From assembly GCF_039909015.1 (NCBI RefSeq), contig NZ_CP150919.1:1154501-1218500 (forward strand): a stretch of DNA of 64,000 bases. The letters run 5' to 3'. This document shows positions 9,872-18,431 of this stretch, in pieces. How positions within the stretch are numbered: the stretch's first letter is position 1; every line of letters begins with the position of its first letter. Under the pieces are notes generated by a model. The model was not told the DNA's origin and made no database searches. It was given only the letters and a program-made list of their open reading frames with translations. The position numbers and the translations under genes were made by a program. The DNA comes from Pseudomonas grandcourensis (GTDB taxonomy: Bacteria; Pseudomonadota; Gammaproteobacteria; Pseudomonadales; Pseudomonadaceae).

Positions 9872-10513
9872 GTGTCGAGTACCGAAGACGAACATTTGAT
9901 GGAATTGAAGGAATGGTGGTCACGCAACGGTAAGCCCCTGGTCACTGGCGGCCTGTTGGCGCTGGTCATCGTTTTCGGCTGGCAAGCGTTCCACAAGTAT
10001 CAGAGCAATCAGTCGCAAGGCGCCTCGATTCTCTATCAGCAATTGCTCGAAACCACGCTGACGCCTGACGGCAAGCCTGATGCGGCCCGTGTTTCGGACC
10101 TGGCCGGCAAGCTCAACAGCGAGTTCGGCGGCAGCGCCTACGCGCAGTACGGCAGCCTGTTCGTGGCCAAGGTAGCGGTCGACAGCGGCAAGCTGGACGA
10201 CGCGGCCACCGAGCTCAAAGCCATTGTCGCCAAACCGGCCAACCCGGCGCTGGGCGAAATCGCCCGTCAGCGTCTGGCCCAGGTACTCGGCGCGCAGAAC
10301 AAGGCCGATGAAGCACTGAAGTTGCTCGAAGGCGATGCCGAGAAGGCGTTCCTGGCCACTCGTGAAGAGCTCAAGGGCGACCTGCTGGTGCAGTTGGGTC
10401 GTACCGACGAGGCGAGCGCGGCGTATCAAAAAGCCAAGGCGGCACTGTCGGATGAAGCGGCGGTCGGTGGCCTGCAAATCAAGCTGGACGACCTGGCCAA
10501 AGGGGATGCGTGA
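9872..10513 (+). CDS. YfgM-family membrane-anchored TPR protein
   Basis: 213 aa. A short cytoplasmic N-terminus (EDEHLMELKEWWSRNG) is followed by one TM helix at about residues 25-42 and a periplasmic helical TPR-like domain. In E. coli YfgM binds the PpiD/SecYEG complex and helps envelope-protein biogenesis; the same role is inferred here from family and context. GTG start at 9872 after AAGGAG. The end overlaps the bamB start by 8 bp, as expected for a hisS-yfgM-bamB-der operon. Confidence 0.9.
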   Translation: MSSTEDEHLMELKEWWSRNGKPLVTGGLLALVIVFGWQAFHKYQSNQSQGASILYQQLLETTLTPDGKPDAARVSDLAGKLNSEFGGSAYAQYGSLFVAKVAVDSGKLDDAATELKAIVAKPANPALGEIARQRLAQVLGAQNKADEALKLLEGDAEKAFLATREELKGDLLVQLGRTDEASAAYQKAKAALSDEAAVGGLQIKLDDLAKGDA

Positions 10514-11657
10514 CGTGATTCGTTGGAAACATGCAGCATTGCTGGCCCTGGCCATTCTGGCCGCGGGTTGCAGCAGCAACAGCAAAAAAGAACTGCCTCC
10601 GGCCGAACTGGTCGACTTCAAGGAAGAAGTGGTTCTGCACAAGCAGTGGAGTCGTTCGATCGGTGACGGTCAGGGCGAAACCTACAACATGCTGGTTCCG
10701 GCCATCGATGGCGATACCATCTATGCCGCCGACGTCACTGGCGTGTTGATGGCGATGGACCGCAACACCGGCGACGTCAAATGGAAGAAAGACCTCGAAC
10801 TGCCTGTCTCCGGCGCCGTTGGCGTAGGTTACGGTCTGGTCACCATTGGTACGATCAAGGGTGAAATCGTTGCCCTGGACGCCATCAACGGTGAAGAAAA
10901 GTGGCGCGCTCGCGTGTCCAGCGAAGTACTGGCGCCGCCAGCCAACAACGGTGACGTTGTGGTGGTTCAGACCCAGGACGATCGTCTGATCGGCCTGGAT
11001 GCCTCCACCGGTAACCGTCGCTGGATCTATGACAGCACGCCTGCGGTACTGACCCTGCGGGGTACCAGTGCGCCGATCGTGACCAACCGCCTCGCGGTGG
11101 CTGGCCTGTCGACCGGTAAAGTGGTTGCCGTGGACATCTCCAACGGCGTACCGGTGTGGGAGCAGCGCGTAGCGGTCCCGCAAGGTCGTTCGGAGCTGGA
11201 GCGCGTGGTCGACATCGACGGTGGCTTGCTGCTGTCGGGCGAGACGCTGTATGTCGCCAGCTATCAGGGGCGCGTTGCCGCTCTGGACCTGCAAAGCGGC
11301 CGTCAGCTCTGGCAGCGTGATGCTTCCAGCTATGCCGGTGTCGCCCAGGGTCTGGGCACCGTTTATGTGAGCCTGTCTTCGGGCACCGTTGAAGGCGTCG
11401 ACGAGCGTTCCACCACAGCCTTGTGGAGCAACGACTCGCTGGCCCGCCGTCAACTGTCGGCTCCGGAAGTGTTCTCCAGCTACGTTGCAGTCGGTGACCT
11501 GGAAGGTTACCTGCACCTGATGAGTCAGGTGGACGGTCGTTTCGTCGGCCGCGAGCGCATCGACAGCGACGGCCTGCGTGCCCGTCCGCTGGTGGTGGGT
11601 GACACGATTTATGTGTATGGCAACAGCGGCAAACTGGAAGCCCTGACCATCAAGTAA
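10506..11657 (+). CDS. bamB: Outer-membrane assembly lipoprotein BamB
   Basis: 383 aa. It has a signal peptide with lipobox LAAG-C (after KHAALLALAI), then an eight-bladed beta-propeller of PQQ-like repeats (ALDAINGEEKWR, GLDASTGNRRW and AALDLQSGRQLW are blade motifs). BamB is the scaffold lipoprotein of the BAM complex, working with BamA to insert outer-membrane proteins. I use the ATG at 10506 (MRDVIRWKHA); a GTG at 10515 is also possible. The frame is open upstream inside yfgM, but that extension is not BamB-like. A terminator cluster follows. Confidence 0.95.
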   Translation: MRDVIRWKHAALLALAILAAGCSSNSKKELPPAELVDFKEEVVLHKQWSRSIGDGQGETYNMLVPAIDGDTIYAADVTGVLMAMDRNTGDVKWKKDLELPVSGAVGVGYGLVTIGTIKGEIVALDAINGEEKWRARVSSEVLAPPANNGDVVVVQTQDDRLIGLDASTGNRRWIYDSTPAVLTLRGTSAPIVTNRLAVAGLSTGKVVAVDISNGVPVWEQRVAVPQGRSELERVVDIDGGLLLSGETLYVASYQGRVAALDLQSGRQLWQRDASSYAGVAQGLGTVYVSLSSGTVEGVDERSTTALWSNDSLARRQLSAPEVFSSYVAVGDLEGYLHLMSQVDGRFVGRERIDSDGLRARPLVVGDTIYVYGNSGKLEALTIK

Positions 11658-11664
11658 CGACTAT

Positions 11665-11761
11665 GCTTGGGGTTTAACCCCCAAGCGGCCCCGGTTTACC
11701 GGGGTTTGCAGCGCTTCAAGCGTTGCCCCGAGCACCAGCCGCTGCCTCGCAGCGGCTTTTG
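11665..11761 (+). terminator. Three consecutive hairpins after bamB
   Basis: Hairpin 1 is GCTTGGGG/CCCCAAGC (11665-11672, 11679-11686). Hairpin 2 is CCCCGG/CCGGGG (11689-11694, 11699-11704). Hairpin 3 is AGCCGCTG/CAGCGGCT (11737-11744, 11750-11757) and runs directly into TTTT, so it is the best intrinsic terminator. The set separates bamB from der, so der probably also has its own transcription start. Confidence 0.7.
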
Positions 11762-11792
11762 TATTTTCTGAAATAACGAAGTGGAGAGCCGC

Positions 11793-13262
11793 ATGGTTCC
11801 CGTAATCGCCCTGGTGGGCCGACCGAACGTCGGCAAGTCCACCTTGTTCAACCGCCTGACCAGGACTCGTGACGCCATCGTCGGCGACTTGTCCGGTCTG
11901 ACCCGTGATCGCCAGTACGGTGAGGCCAAGTGGCAAGGGCGTTCCTACATTCTGATCGACACCGGCGGTATCTCCGGTGACGAGCACGGTATGGACGAAA
12001 AGATGGCCGAGCAGTCGCTGCTGGCCATCGAAGAAGCAGATGTCGTTCTGTTCCTGGTAGATGCCAAGGCCGGCTTCACCGCCGCCGACCAGATGATCGC
12101 CGAGCATTTGCGCAAACGTAACAAGCGTTCCTACGTGGTTGCCAACAAGGTCGACAACATCGACCCTGAAATGGCCCGCGCCGAATTCGCTCCGTTGGGC
12201 ATGGGTCATGCGATTCCGATCGCCGGTGCTCACGGTCGTGGCATCACCCAGATGCTGGAAATCGCCCTGAGTGACTTCCCGAAAGACGACGACGAGCTGG
12301 AAGAAGGCGAGGAAGAAGACGTCGCCGAAGGCGAGGAAGCCAAGCGCATTCCTGGCCCAAGCGAAAAAGACGGGATCAAGATCGCGATCATCGGCCGTCC
12401 GAACGTCGGCAAGTCGACCCTGGTCAACCGCATGCTCGGGGAAGACCGGGTAATCGTCTACGACCAACCCGGCACCACCCGCGACAGCATCTACATCCCG
12501 TTCGAGCGTAACGACGAGAAGTACACGCTGATCGACACCGCCGGTGTGCGCAAGCGCGGCAAGATCCACGAAGAAGTCGAAAAGTTCTCCGTGGTCAAAA
12601 CCCTGCAAGCGATCAAAGACGCCAACGTGGTGATCTTCGTGATGGACGCCCGCGAAGGCGTGGTGGACCACGACCTCAACCTGCTGGGCTTTGCCCTTGA
12701 GGCCGGTCGTGCATTGGTCATCGCGATCAACAAGTGGGACGGCATGACGCCGAGCGAGCGCGACTTCGTCAAGATCGAGTTGCAGCGTCGTCTGTTCTTC
12801 GTCGAGTTTGCCGATATCCACTTTATCTCGGCATTGCACGGCACCGGCGTGGGCAACCTCTACGCTTCCGTACAGAACTCGTTCAAGTCTGCGGTTACCC
12901 GCTGGCCAACCAACCGCCTGACCCAGATTCTGGAAGATGCGGTTGGCGAGCACGCGCCACCGATGGTCAACAACCGCCGGATCAAGCTGCGTTATGCCCA
13001 CCTCGGTGGCGCGAACCCGCCGATCATCGTGATCCACGGCAACCAGATCGAGAAGGTGCCGAAGTCCTACGTACGTTACCTGGAAAACACGTATCGCCGA
13101 GTGCTGAAGCTGGTCGGTACGCCGATCCGCATCGAGTTCAAGGGTGGCGAGAACCCGTACGAAGGCAACAAGAACACGCTCACCGACCGTCAGGTCAACA
13201 AGAAGCGTCGCTTGATGACGCACCACAAGAAGGCCGACAAGAAGCGTCGCGACAAGCGCTGA
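11793..13262 (+). CDS. der: Ribosome-assembly GTPase Der (EngA)
   Basis: 489 aa with two tandem G domains and a C-terminal KH-like domain; it is essential for 50S maturation. P-loops GRPNVGKST occur in both G domains, near residues 9 and 200. Between them is a very acidic linker (about residues 166-190, runs of Asp/Glu), typical of pseudomonad Der. The Lys/Arg-rich tail ends [11 protein letters not shown]. The start at 11793 gives [14 protein letters not shown]; an in-frame GTG at 11781 is less likely. It is followed by a terminator. Confidence 0.97.
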   Translation: MVPVIALVGRPNVGKSTLFNRLTRTRDAIVGDLSGLTRDRQYGEAKWQGRSYILIDTGGISGDEHGMDEKMAEQSLLAIEEADVVLFLVDAKAGFTAADQMIAEHLRKRNKRSYVVANKVDNIDPEMARAEFAPLGMGHAIPIAGAHGRGITQMLEIALSDFPKDDDELEEGEEEDVAEGEEAKRIPGPSEKDGIKIAIIGRPNVGKSTLVNRMLGEDRVIVYDQPGTTRDSIYIPFERNDEKYTLIDTAGVRKRGKIHEEVEKFSVVKTLQAIKDANVVIFVMDAREGVVDHDLNLLGFALEAGRALVIAINKWDGMTPSERDFVKIELQRRLFFVEFADIHFISALHGTGVGNLYASVQNSFKSAVTRWPTNRLTQILEDAVGEHAPPMVNNRRIKLRYAHLGGANPPIIVIHGNQIEKVPKSYVRYLENTYRRVLKLVGTPIRIEFKGGENPYEGNKNTLTDRQVNKKRRLMTHHKKADKKRRDKR

Positions 13263-13288
13263 TTGGGGTTTTTCCCGTGGGATGGAAA

Positions 13289-13310
13289 GGGCGCCAATGG
13301 CGCCCTTTTT
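13289..13310 (+). terminator. Intrinsic terminator of der
   Basis: Perfect 7-bp stem GGGCGCC (13289-13295) / GGCGCCC (13299-13305), a 3-nt loop and a TTTTT tail, starting 27 bp after the der stop. Confidence 0.85.
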
Positions 13311-13384
13311 CATGCCTGCCGTTTGGGCTATCCTCGGACTCCCCCGCGCCGCCGTAGAGCCGGGTGTAGAGCAGGGAACCACCG

Positions 13385-14533
13385 ATGATCACCAGCAAGC
13401 TGCCGAATGTCGGCATCACTATCTTCACTCAGATGTCTCAGCTCGCGGCACAGACCGGCGCGCTAAATCTGTCCCAGGGCTTTCCCGATTTCGCGGCCCC
13501 GCAGGCCTTGTGCGATGCGGTCGGCCGGCATATCGCCAGCGGCCATAATCAATATTCGCCAATGACCGGGCTGCCGGTGTTGCGTCAGCAGATCGCGGCG
13601 AAGATCGCCCGCAGTTATGGCGCGCAGGTGGATGTGGATACTGAAGTGACGGTCACCCCCGGCGCGACCGAGGCGATTTTCTGTGCCATTCAGGCGGTTA
13701 TCCACAGCGGTGACGAAGTCATTGTGTTTGACCCGGCATACGACAGCTACGAGCCTTCGGTAGAGTTGGCCGGCGGTCGTTGCGTGCATGTGCAACTGGG
13801 ACTGAACGACTTCAGTATCGACTTCGAGAAGCTTGCCCAGGCACTCAGCCCGCGCACGCGGATGATCATTCTCAACACCCCGCACAACCCCAGTGGTGCG
13901 TTGATCAGCCGTGCCGAACTCGACCAGTTGGCAGCCTTGATCCGCGATCGCGACATTTATGTGATCAGCGACGAAGTCTACGAGCACCTGGTGTTTGACG
14001 GTGTGCCCCACGTTAGCGTGCTGGCCCATGAGGAACTGTATCAGCGTGCATTCGTGGTCAGCTCGTTCGGCAAGACCTACCACGTCACAGGCTGGAAAAC
14101 CGGCTACGTGGTCGCACCACCGGCCCTGACGGCGGAATTGCGCAAGGTGCACCAGTACGTCAATTTCTGTGGTGTGACGCCGCTGCAATATGCCTTGGCC
14201 GATTTTATGGCCGAGCATCCTGAGCACGTCGAAGAGCTGCCGGGTTTCTATCAGGCCAAGCGCGATCTGTTCTGCGATCTGCTGGCGCCGTCGCGTTTCA
14301 GTTTCACCCGGGTGACCGGCACCTATTTCCAGTTGGTCGATTACTCGCAGATCCGCCCGGACCTCAATGACGTCGAGATGGCCCTGTGGATGACGCGCGA
14401 GCATGGCGTGGCCAGTATCCCGATCTCGGTGTTCTACCAGACGCCGCCAGAAGGCCAGCGCCTGGTGCGGCTGTGCTTTGCCAAACGCGAGGAGACCCTG
14501 CGTGAGGCAGCGGAAAAACTATGCGTGATCTGA
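13385..14533 (+). CDS. PLP aminotransferase, methionine/glutamine-type (YbdL-like)
   Basis: 382 aa class I/II fold-type I aminotransferase. The N-terminus LNLSQGFPDFAAP, NTPHNPSGA, ISDEVYEHLVFD and the PLP-lysine motif SSFGKTYHVTGWKTGY are those of methionine aminotransferase / glutamine transaminase K-like enzymes (YbdL, MtnE). It overlaps the downstream omega-amidase by 13 bp. This pairing is known: the transaminase makes methionine from its keto acid with glutamine as donor, and the amidase removes the alpha-ketoglutaramate product, driving methionine salvage. The exact substrates here are inferred. Confidence 0.85.
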   Translation: MITSKLPNVGITIFTQMSQLAAQTGALNLSQGFPDFAAPQALCDAVGRHIASGHNQYSPMTGLPVLRQQIAAKIARSYGAQVDVDTEVTVTPGATEAIFCAIQAVIHSGDEVIVFDPAYDSYEPSVELAGGRCVHVQLGLNDFSIDFEKLAQALSPRTRMIILNTPHNPSGALISRAELDQLAALIRDRDIYVISDEVYEHLVFDGVPHVSVLAHEELYQRAFVVSSFGKTYHVTGWKTGYVVAPPALTAELRKVHQYVNFCGVTPLQYALADFMAEHPEHVEELPGFYQAKRDLFCDLLAPSRFSFTRVTGTYFQLVDYSQIRPDLNDVEMALWMTREHGVASIPISVFYQTPPEGQRLVRLCFAKREETLREAAEKLCVI

Positions 14534-15312
14534 GTGCATTGCCGAAGCTGACCGTTGCGCTGATCCAGACGTCCCTGGCCTGGCACGACCGCCAGGCCAA
14601 TCTGGAGCATTTCGAGCCCTTGCTGGAACAGGCTCGCGGCGCCGACCTGATCATTCTGCCGGAGATGTTCACTACCGGTTTCTCCATGGAGTCCGAGACC
14701 CTCGCCGAAGCGGAAAACGGTCCCACCAGCAAATGGCTGCGGGTTCAGGCGGCGAAGCTGGATGCGGTGATCACCGGCAGCGTAATCGTCCAGGCCGCCG
14801 ACGGCAGTCATCGCAATCGCCTGCTGTGGGCACGCCCGGATGGCGAAGTGCTGCATTACGACAAGCGTCACCTGTTCCGCATGGCCGGTGAGCACAACCA
14901 CTACACTCCGGGCGAGCGTCAGGTGCAGTTCGAGCTCAAGGGCTGGCGAGTGCGACCGTTGATCTGCTACGACCTGCGCTTCCCGGTGTGGAGCCGTGAC
15001 GCCCAGGACACCGATCTGCTGCTGTACACCGCCAACTGGCCGGGTGCGCGACGCCAGCACTGGAACCGCTTGCTGCCGGCGCGGGCGATCGAGAACCTGT
15101 GCTATGTGGCAGCGGTGAACCGCATCGGGACTGATGGCAAGGGCTTTGCCTATACCGGCGACAGTCAGGTCCTGGATTTCCAGGGCGAGACGCTGCTCAG
15201 TGCGGGGGAGGCTGACGGGGTGTTCAAGGTGGTGCTGGATGCGGCAGAGCTGGCGGCGTATCGCACGCGGTTTCCGGCGAATCTGGATGCGGATACCTTC
15301 GAGTTCACCTGA
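14521..15312 (+). CDS. Omega-amidase / carbon-nitrogen hydrolase (Nit2/YafV-like)
   Basis: 263 aa nitrilase-superfamily amidohydrolase. The catalytic triad is visible: Glu in ILPEMFTTGFS, Lys in YDKRHLFRM and Cys in LICYDLRFPVW. These motifs match omega-amidases that hydrolyse alpha-ketoglutaramate to 2-oxoglutarate plus ammonia. The 13-bp overlap with the aminotransferase implies coupled translation and a shared pathway. A REPIN and a bidirectional terminator follow, with leuA converging from the other strand. Confidence 0.87.
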   Translation: MRDLSALPKLTVALIQTSLAWHDRQANLEHFEPLLEQARGADLIILPEMFTTGFSMESETLAEAENGPTSKWLRVQAAKLDAVITGSVIVQAADGSHRNRLLWARPDGEVLHYDKRHLFRMAGEHNHYTPGERQVQFELKGWRVRPLICYDLRFPVWSRDAQDTDLLLYTANWPGARRQHWNRLLPARAIENLCYVAAVNRIGTDGKGFAYTGDSQVLDFQGETLLSAGEADGVFKVVLDAAELAAYRTRFPANLDADTFEFT

Positions 15313-15328
15313 TATTTCGGTGAGTCCA

Positions 15329-15404
15329 AAAAGATCGCAGCCTTCGGCAGCTCCTACAGGGGATAGCATTCCAATGTAGGAGCTGCCGAAGGCTGCGATC
15401 TTTT
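15329..15404. repeat. REPIN, type A (GATCGCAGCC..GGCAGCTCCTACA family)
   Basis: Perfect 30-bp inverted arms (15329-15358 and 15375-15404) with a 16-nt loop, in the intergenic gap after the omega-amidase gene. Same family as the elements at 37272-37355 and 44750-44827. Confidence 0.9.
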
Positions 15405-15428
15405 GATCTTAAAACCGCACAAACAAAA

Positions 15429-15458
15429 AAGGCCCCGAGGTTCACACCCCGGGGCCTT
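15429..15458. terminator. Bidirectional terminator between omega-amidase gene and leuA
   Basis: Stem AAGGCCCCG (15429-15437) / CGGGGCCTT (15450-15458), with A-rich sequence to the left and TTTT to the right. It can end transcription from both sides: the + strand amidase gene and the - strand leuA. Confidence 0.8.
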
Positions 15459-15475
15459 TTGTATTTCAGCGATGG

Positions 15476-17155
15476 TTACGCCGCTTTCGCTTCCGGCTGG
15501 CTCAGCGAGCGGTTCAGTGCGCTGAACAGGGCCTTGAAGCTGGCGGTGGTGATGTTTTCGTCGATGCCGACGCCATGCACCGCACGTTCGCCGTTCACAC
15601 GCAGTTCAATGTAGGCCGCAGCCTTGGCATTGGTGCCCGCGCCGATGGCGTGCTCGTTGTAGTCCATGATTTCCACCGGTACCGGCAGGCCGGCCACCAG
15701 TGCTTCCAGGGCGCCGTTGCCCTTGCCGCGCCAGTGCAGGTTGGTTTCGCCCTGGCCTTGGCTGGCCACTTCCACTTCAACGGCGCTATGACCGTTTTCT
15801 TCTTGCAGGCGATGGCTGACCAGCGCGTACGGGGTGTTGGCCTGCAAGTACTCGCTGTGCAGCAATGCGTGGATCTGCTGGGCGGTCATTTCAAGGCCGA
15901 GACGGTCGGTTTCACGCTGTACGACCTGGCTGAACTCGATCTGCATGCGACGCGGCAGGCTGATGCCGTATTCCTGTTCCAGGAGGTAGGCGATGCCGCC
16001 CTTGCCCGACTGGCTGTTGACGCGGATGACCGCCTCATAGCTGCGGCCGATGTCGGCCGGGTCGATCGGCAAGTATGGGACTTCCCACAAAGCATCGGAT
16101 TTCTGCTGGGTAAAGCCCTTGCGGATTGCATCCTGGTGCGAGCCGGAGAACGCGGTGTGCACCAGGTCGCCGACGTACGGGTGACGTGGGTGTACCTGGA
16201 TCTGGTTGCACTCTTCGACGACTTTGCGCACGCCATCGATGTCGGAGAAATCCAGTTGAGGGTCGAGACCCTGTGTGTACATGTTGAGGGCCACGGTCAC
16301 AAGGTCAACGTTACCGGTACGCTCGCCGTTGCCGAACAGGCAGCCTTCGACACGGTCGGCGCCGGCCATCAGGCCCAGCTCGGTGGCGGCAACGCCGGTG
16401 CCACGGTCGTTGTGGGTGTGCAGGCTGATGATCACGCTGTCACGACGGTTGATGTGACGGCCGAACCATTCGATCTGGTCGGCATAGATGTTCGGCGTCG
16501 CGCATTCCACCGTGGCCGGCAGGTTGAGGATCATTTTGTGCTCGGGCGTCGGGTTCCAGACTTCGATCACCGCGTCGCAGACTTCCTTGGCGAACTCCAT
16601 TTCGGTGGCGCTGAAGGTTTCCGGCGAATATTCGAAGGTCCACTCGGTGTCCGGCTGCATGGCCGCGTATTTGACGAACAGCTTGGCGGCGTTCACGGCG
16701 ATGGCCTTGACCCCGTCCTTGTCCTGGTTGAAGACAATGCGGCGGAAGGAAGGGGAGGTCGCGTTGTACAGGTGAACGATAGCTTTCTTCGCGCCGCGCA
16801 GGGACTCGAAGGTGCGCTCGATCAGGTCTTCACGGCCCTGGGTCAGCACCTGGATGGTGGTGTCGTCCGGGATGTGGTTGCCTTCGATCAGGGTGCGGAC
16901 GAAGTCGAAGTCGGTTTGCGAGGCGGCCGGGAACGACGCTTCGATTTCCTTCACGCCGACCTGCACCAGGGTTTTCCAGAAGCGCAGCTTCTTGACGGCG
17001 TCCATCGGCTCGATCAGCGACTGGTTACCGTCGCGCAGGTCGGAACTGCACCAGATCGGCGCGGCGGTGATGGTTTTCGACGGCCAGGTGCGGTCCGGAA
17101 TGTCGATGGTCGGGAACGCGCGGTATTTCGAAGACGGGTCTTTGAGCATGCTCAT
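15476..17155 (-). CDS. leuA: 2-isopropylmalate synthase LeuA
   Basis: 559 aa, the longer LeuA form with a C-terminal LeuA allosteric (leucine-binding) domain. It condenses acetyl-CoA with 2-oxoisovalerate, the first committed step of leucine synthesis. Catalytic motifs [11 protein letters not shown] (near residue 37), [14 protein letters not shown] (metal-binding His) and [14 protein letters not shown] are present. The start gives [15 protein letters not shown]; an internal ATG two codons later is also possible. The leader region (17156-17323) carries a short Leu-rich ORF and hairpins, suggesting attenuation. No other leu genes are nearby. Confidence 0.97.
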   Translation of the reverse strand: MSMLKDPSSKYRAFPTIDIPDRTWPSKTITAAPIWCSSDLRDGNQSLIEPMDAVKKLRFWKTLVQVGVKEIEASFPAASQTDFDFVRTLIEGNHIPDDTTIQVLTQGREDLIERTFESLRGAKKAIVHLYNATSPSFRRIVFNQDKDGVKAIAVNAAKLFVKYAAMQPDTEWTFEYSPETFSATEMEFAKEVCDAVIEVWNPTPEHKMILNLPATVECATPNIYADQIEWFGRHINRRDSVIISLHTHNDRGTGVAATELGLMAGADRVEGCLFGNGERTGNVDLVTVALNMYTQGLDPQLDFSDIDGVRKVVEECNQIQVHPRHPYVGDLVHTAFSGSHQDAIRKGFTQQKSDALWEVPYLPIDPADIGRSYEAVIRVNSQSGKGGIAYLLEQEYGISLPRRMQIEFSQVVQRETDRLGLEMTAQQIHALLHSEYLQANTPYALVSHRLQEENGHSAVEVEVASQGQGETNLHWRGKGNGALEALVAGLPVPVEIMDYNEHAIGAGTNAKAAAYIELRVNGERAVHGVGIDENITTASFKALFSALNRSLSQPEAKAA

Positions 17156-17245
17156 CAGGAAATCCTTATTGTGTTGGCCGAAAAAAGGCGGCCTGCCGGT
17201 GGATCAAAAGTTCTTGGAGTACGGCTTGGGACGAGACACCACGAT

Positions 17246-17323
17246 TCAGCCCGGCAGTCGTGCACTGACGAGGCACAGGCTGCGGTGCTGGCGGAGCTGA
17301 ATGAGGGTGTGAGAGGTTTTCAT
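17246..17323 (-). CDS. Candidate leuA leader peptide (attenuator)
   Basis: 25-codon ORF ending about 90 bp before leuA on the same strand. It contains five leucines (CTC/CTG codons), including the LCL pair near the middle and RLPG at the end. Downstream, a segment near the end of the ORF (CTGCCGG) can pair with CCGGCAG just before GCCGCCTTTTTT, and GGCCG/CGGCC flank the U-run. This resembles transcription attenuation by leucyl-tRNA supply, which is known for leucine operons in proteobacteria. Leu density is modest and the folding is hand-drawn, so the call is provisional. Confidence 0.55.
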   Translation of the reverse strand: MKTSHTLIQLRQHRSLCLVSARLPG

Positions 17324-17517
17324 GCCTTCAACCCTAACCTTGGGGGGGAAGGTTGGCAAGCAGTCGAAAAAAATTGAGAGGAATACTCGTGAGCGGGTAT
17401 TTATCGAGATTTTATTGCTGTGATTGGCAGTGATTGTTTTGTTGTTTGCGCGAGGTTTGAGTGGTGCGCAATTGGTGTGGGGCGAGGCTGGAGGACTTTC
17501 GGTGCCAATGAAATTGC

Positions 17518-17583
17518 CATCGCGAACAAGCTCGCTCCCACAGGTACAGCGCAATCCCTGTGGGAGCGAGCCTGATCGCGATG
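17518..17583. repeat. REPIN, type B (GTGGGAGCGAGC variant)
   Basis: 27-nt arms (17518-17544 and 17557-17583) with two mismatches and a 12-nt loop. It sits in the gap between the M23 peptidase gene and the leuA leader; nothing else is recognised in the roughly 280 bp from 17324 to 17606. Confidence 0.85.
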
Positions 17584-17606
17584 AGGCCAGAGGCCTTATT
17601 CAGGGC

Positions 17607-18428
17607 TCAGGGCTGAAACGCACCAATGAAAATAGCCGGATCGACCCGCGCATCGTTCAGGCTGATGTTCCAGTGCATGTGCGGCCCGGTCGCGCGGCCG
17701 GTCGCACCGACTTTTCCGACCACGTCACCACGGGTCAGTGGCTGCCCCACCTTCACGTCGATTTTCGACATGTGGCAGAACATGCTGATAAAACCCTGGC
17801 CGTGGTCGACGAACACCGTGTTGCCATTGAAGAAGTAGTTGCCGATCAGGATCACCTTGCCGGCGGCCGGGCTCTTGATTGGTGTGCCGGCCGGAACGGC
17901 GAAGTCCAGGCCAGCGTGGGGGTTGCGCTCTTCACCGTTGAAAAAGCGGCGCACACCGAACTTGCTCGACAGCGGCCCGTTCACCGGTTTGTCCAGCAGC
18001 AGGTTGCTCGGGGTGTTCGGGCTGAACGTGCGGTAAGCAGTAATCTGCTCGGCCAGTTCACGTTCGATGCGCTTGAGGTTTTCCGGGTCCGGATTGACCT
18101 GTTGGGTGTTCTTCAGGGTGATGCGCTGTTCCGGGTATGTCTTGTTGCCAACCGTAAAACTCAGATTACGACCGCCGCTGCTGACCGATTGAGCCCCTGG
18201 CTTGACCGTCAGCGGTAGGCCGACAATGGCCAGCCAGTTGTTCTGCTCCTTGACCACCAGCACCGGTTTGCCTTGATAAATGGCTTTTGGCGCCTGGGCG
18301 GACGTGCCCAGGTCCACCACCGCAACACCGCCCGGCACCGGCTTGTTCAACAGGCGGGTGATGTAGCTGTCGGCTTGGACGTTGAAGGTCAGGAGCAGCA
18401 ACAGTAGCGGAGCTAAGAAACGCGGCAT
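17607..18428 (-). CDS. Periplasmic M23-family peptidase (LytM domain)
   Basis: 273 aa. Signal peptide with hydrophobic core LAPLLLLLLTF and a likely cut after VQA. The N-terminal half is a beta-rich region (about 25-115). The C-terminal LytM domain has all zinc and catalytic residues: His and Asp in NPHAGLDF, His in MFCHMSKI and His in GPHMHWNI. An active zinc endopeptidase cutting peptidoglycan cross-bridges is therefore likely, rather than a degenerate activator. It starts 3 bp after the xseA stop on the same strand, so the two are probably co-transcribed. Confidence 0.9.
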   Translation of the reverse strand: MPRFLAPLLLLLLTFNVQADSYITRLLNKPVPGGVAVVDLGTSAQAPKAIYQGKPVLVVKEQNNWLAIVGLPLTVKPGAQSVSSGGRNLSFTVGNKTYPEQRITLKNTQQVNPDPENLKRIERELAEQITAYRTFSPNTPSNLLLDKPVNGPLSSKFGVRRFFNGEERNPHAGLDFAVPAGTPIKSPAAGKVILIGNYFFNGNTVFVDHGQGFISMFCHMSKIDVKVGQPLTRGDVVGKVGATGRATGPHMHWNISLNDARVDPAIFIGAFQP

Positions 18429-18431
18429 GGA

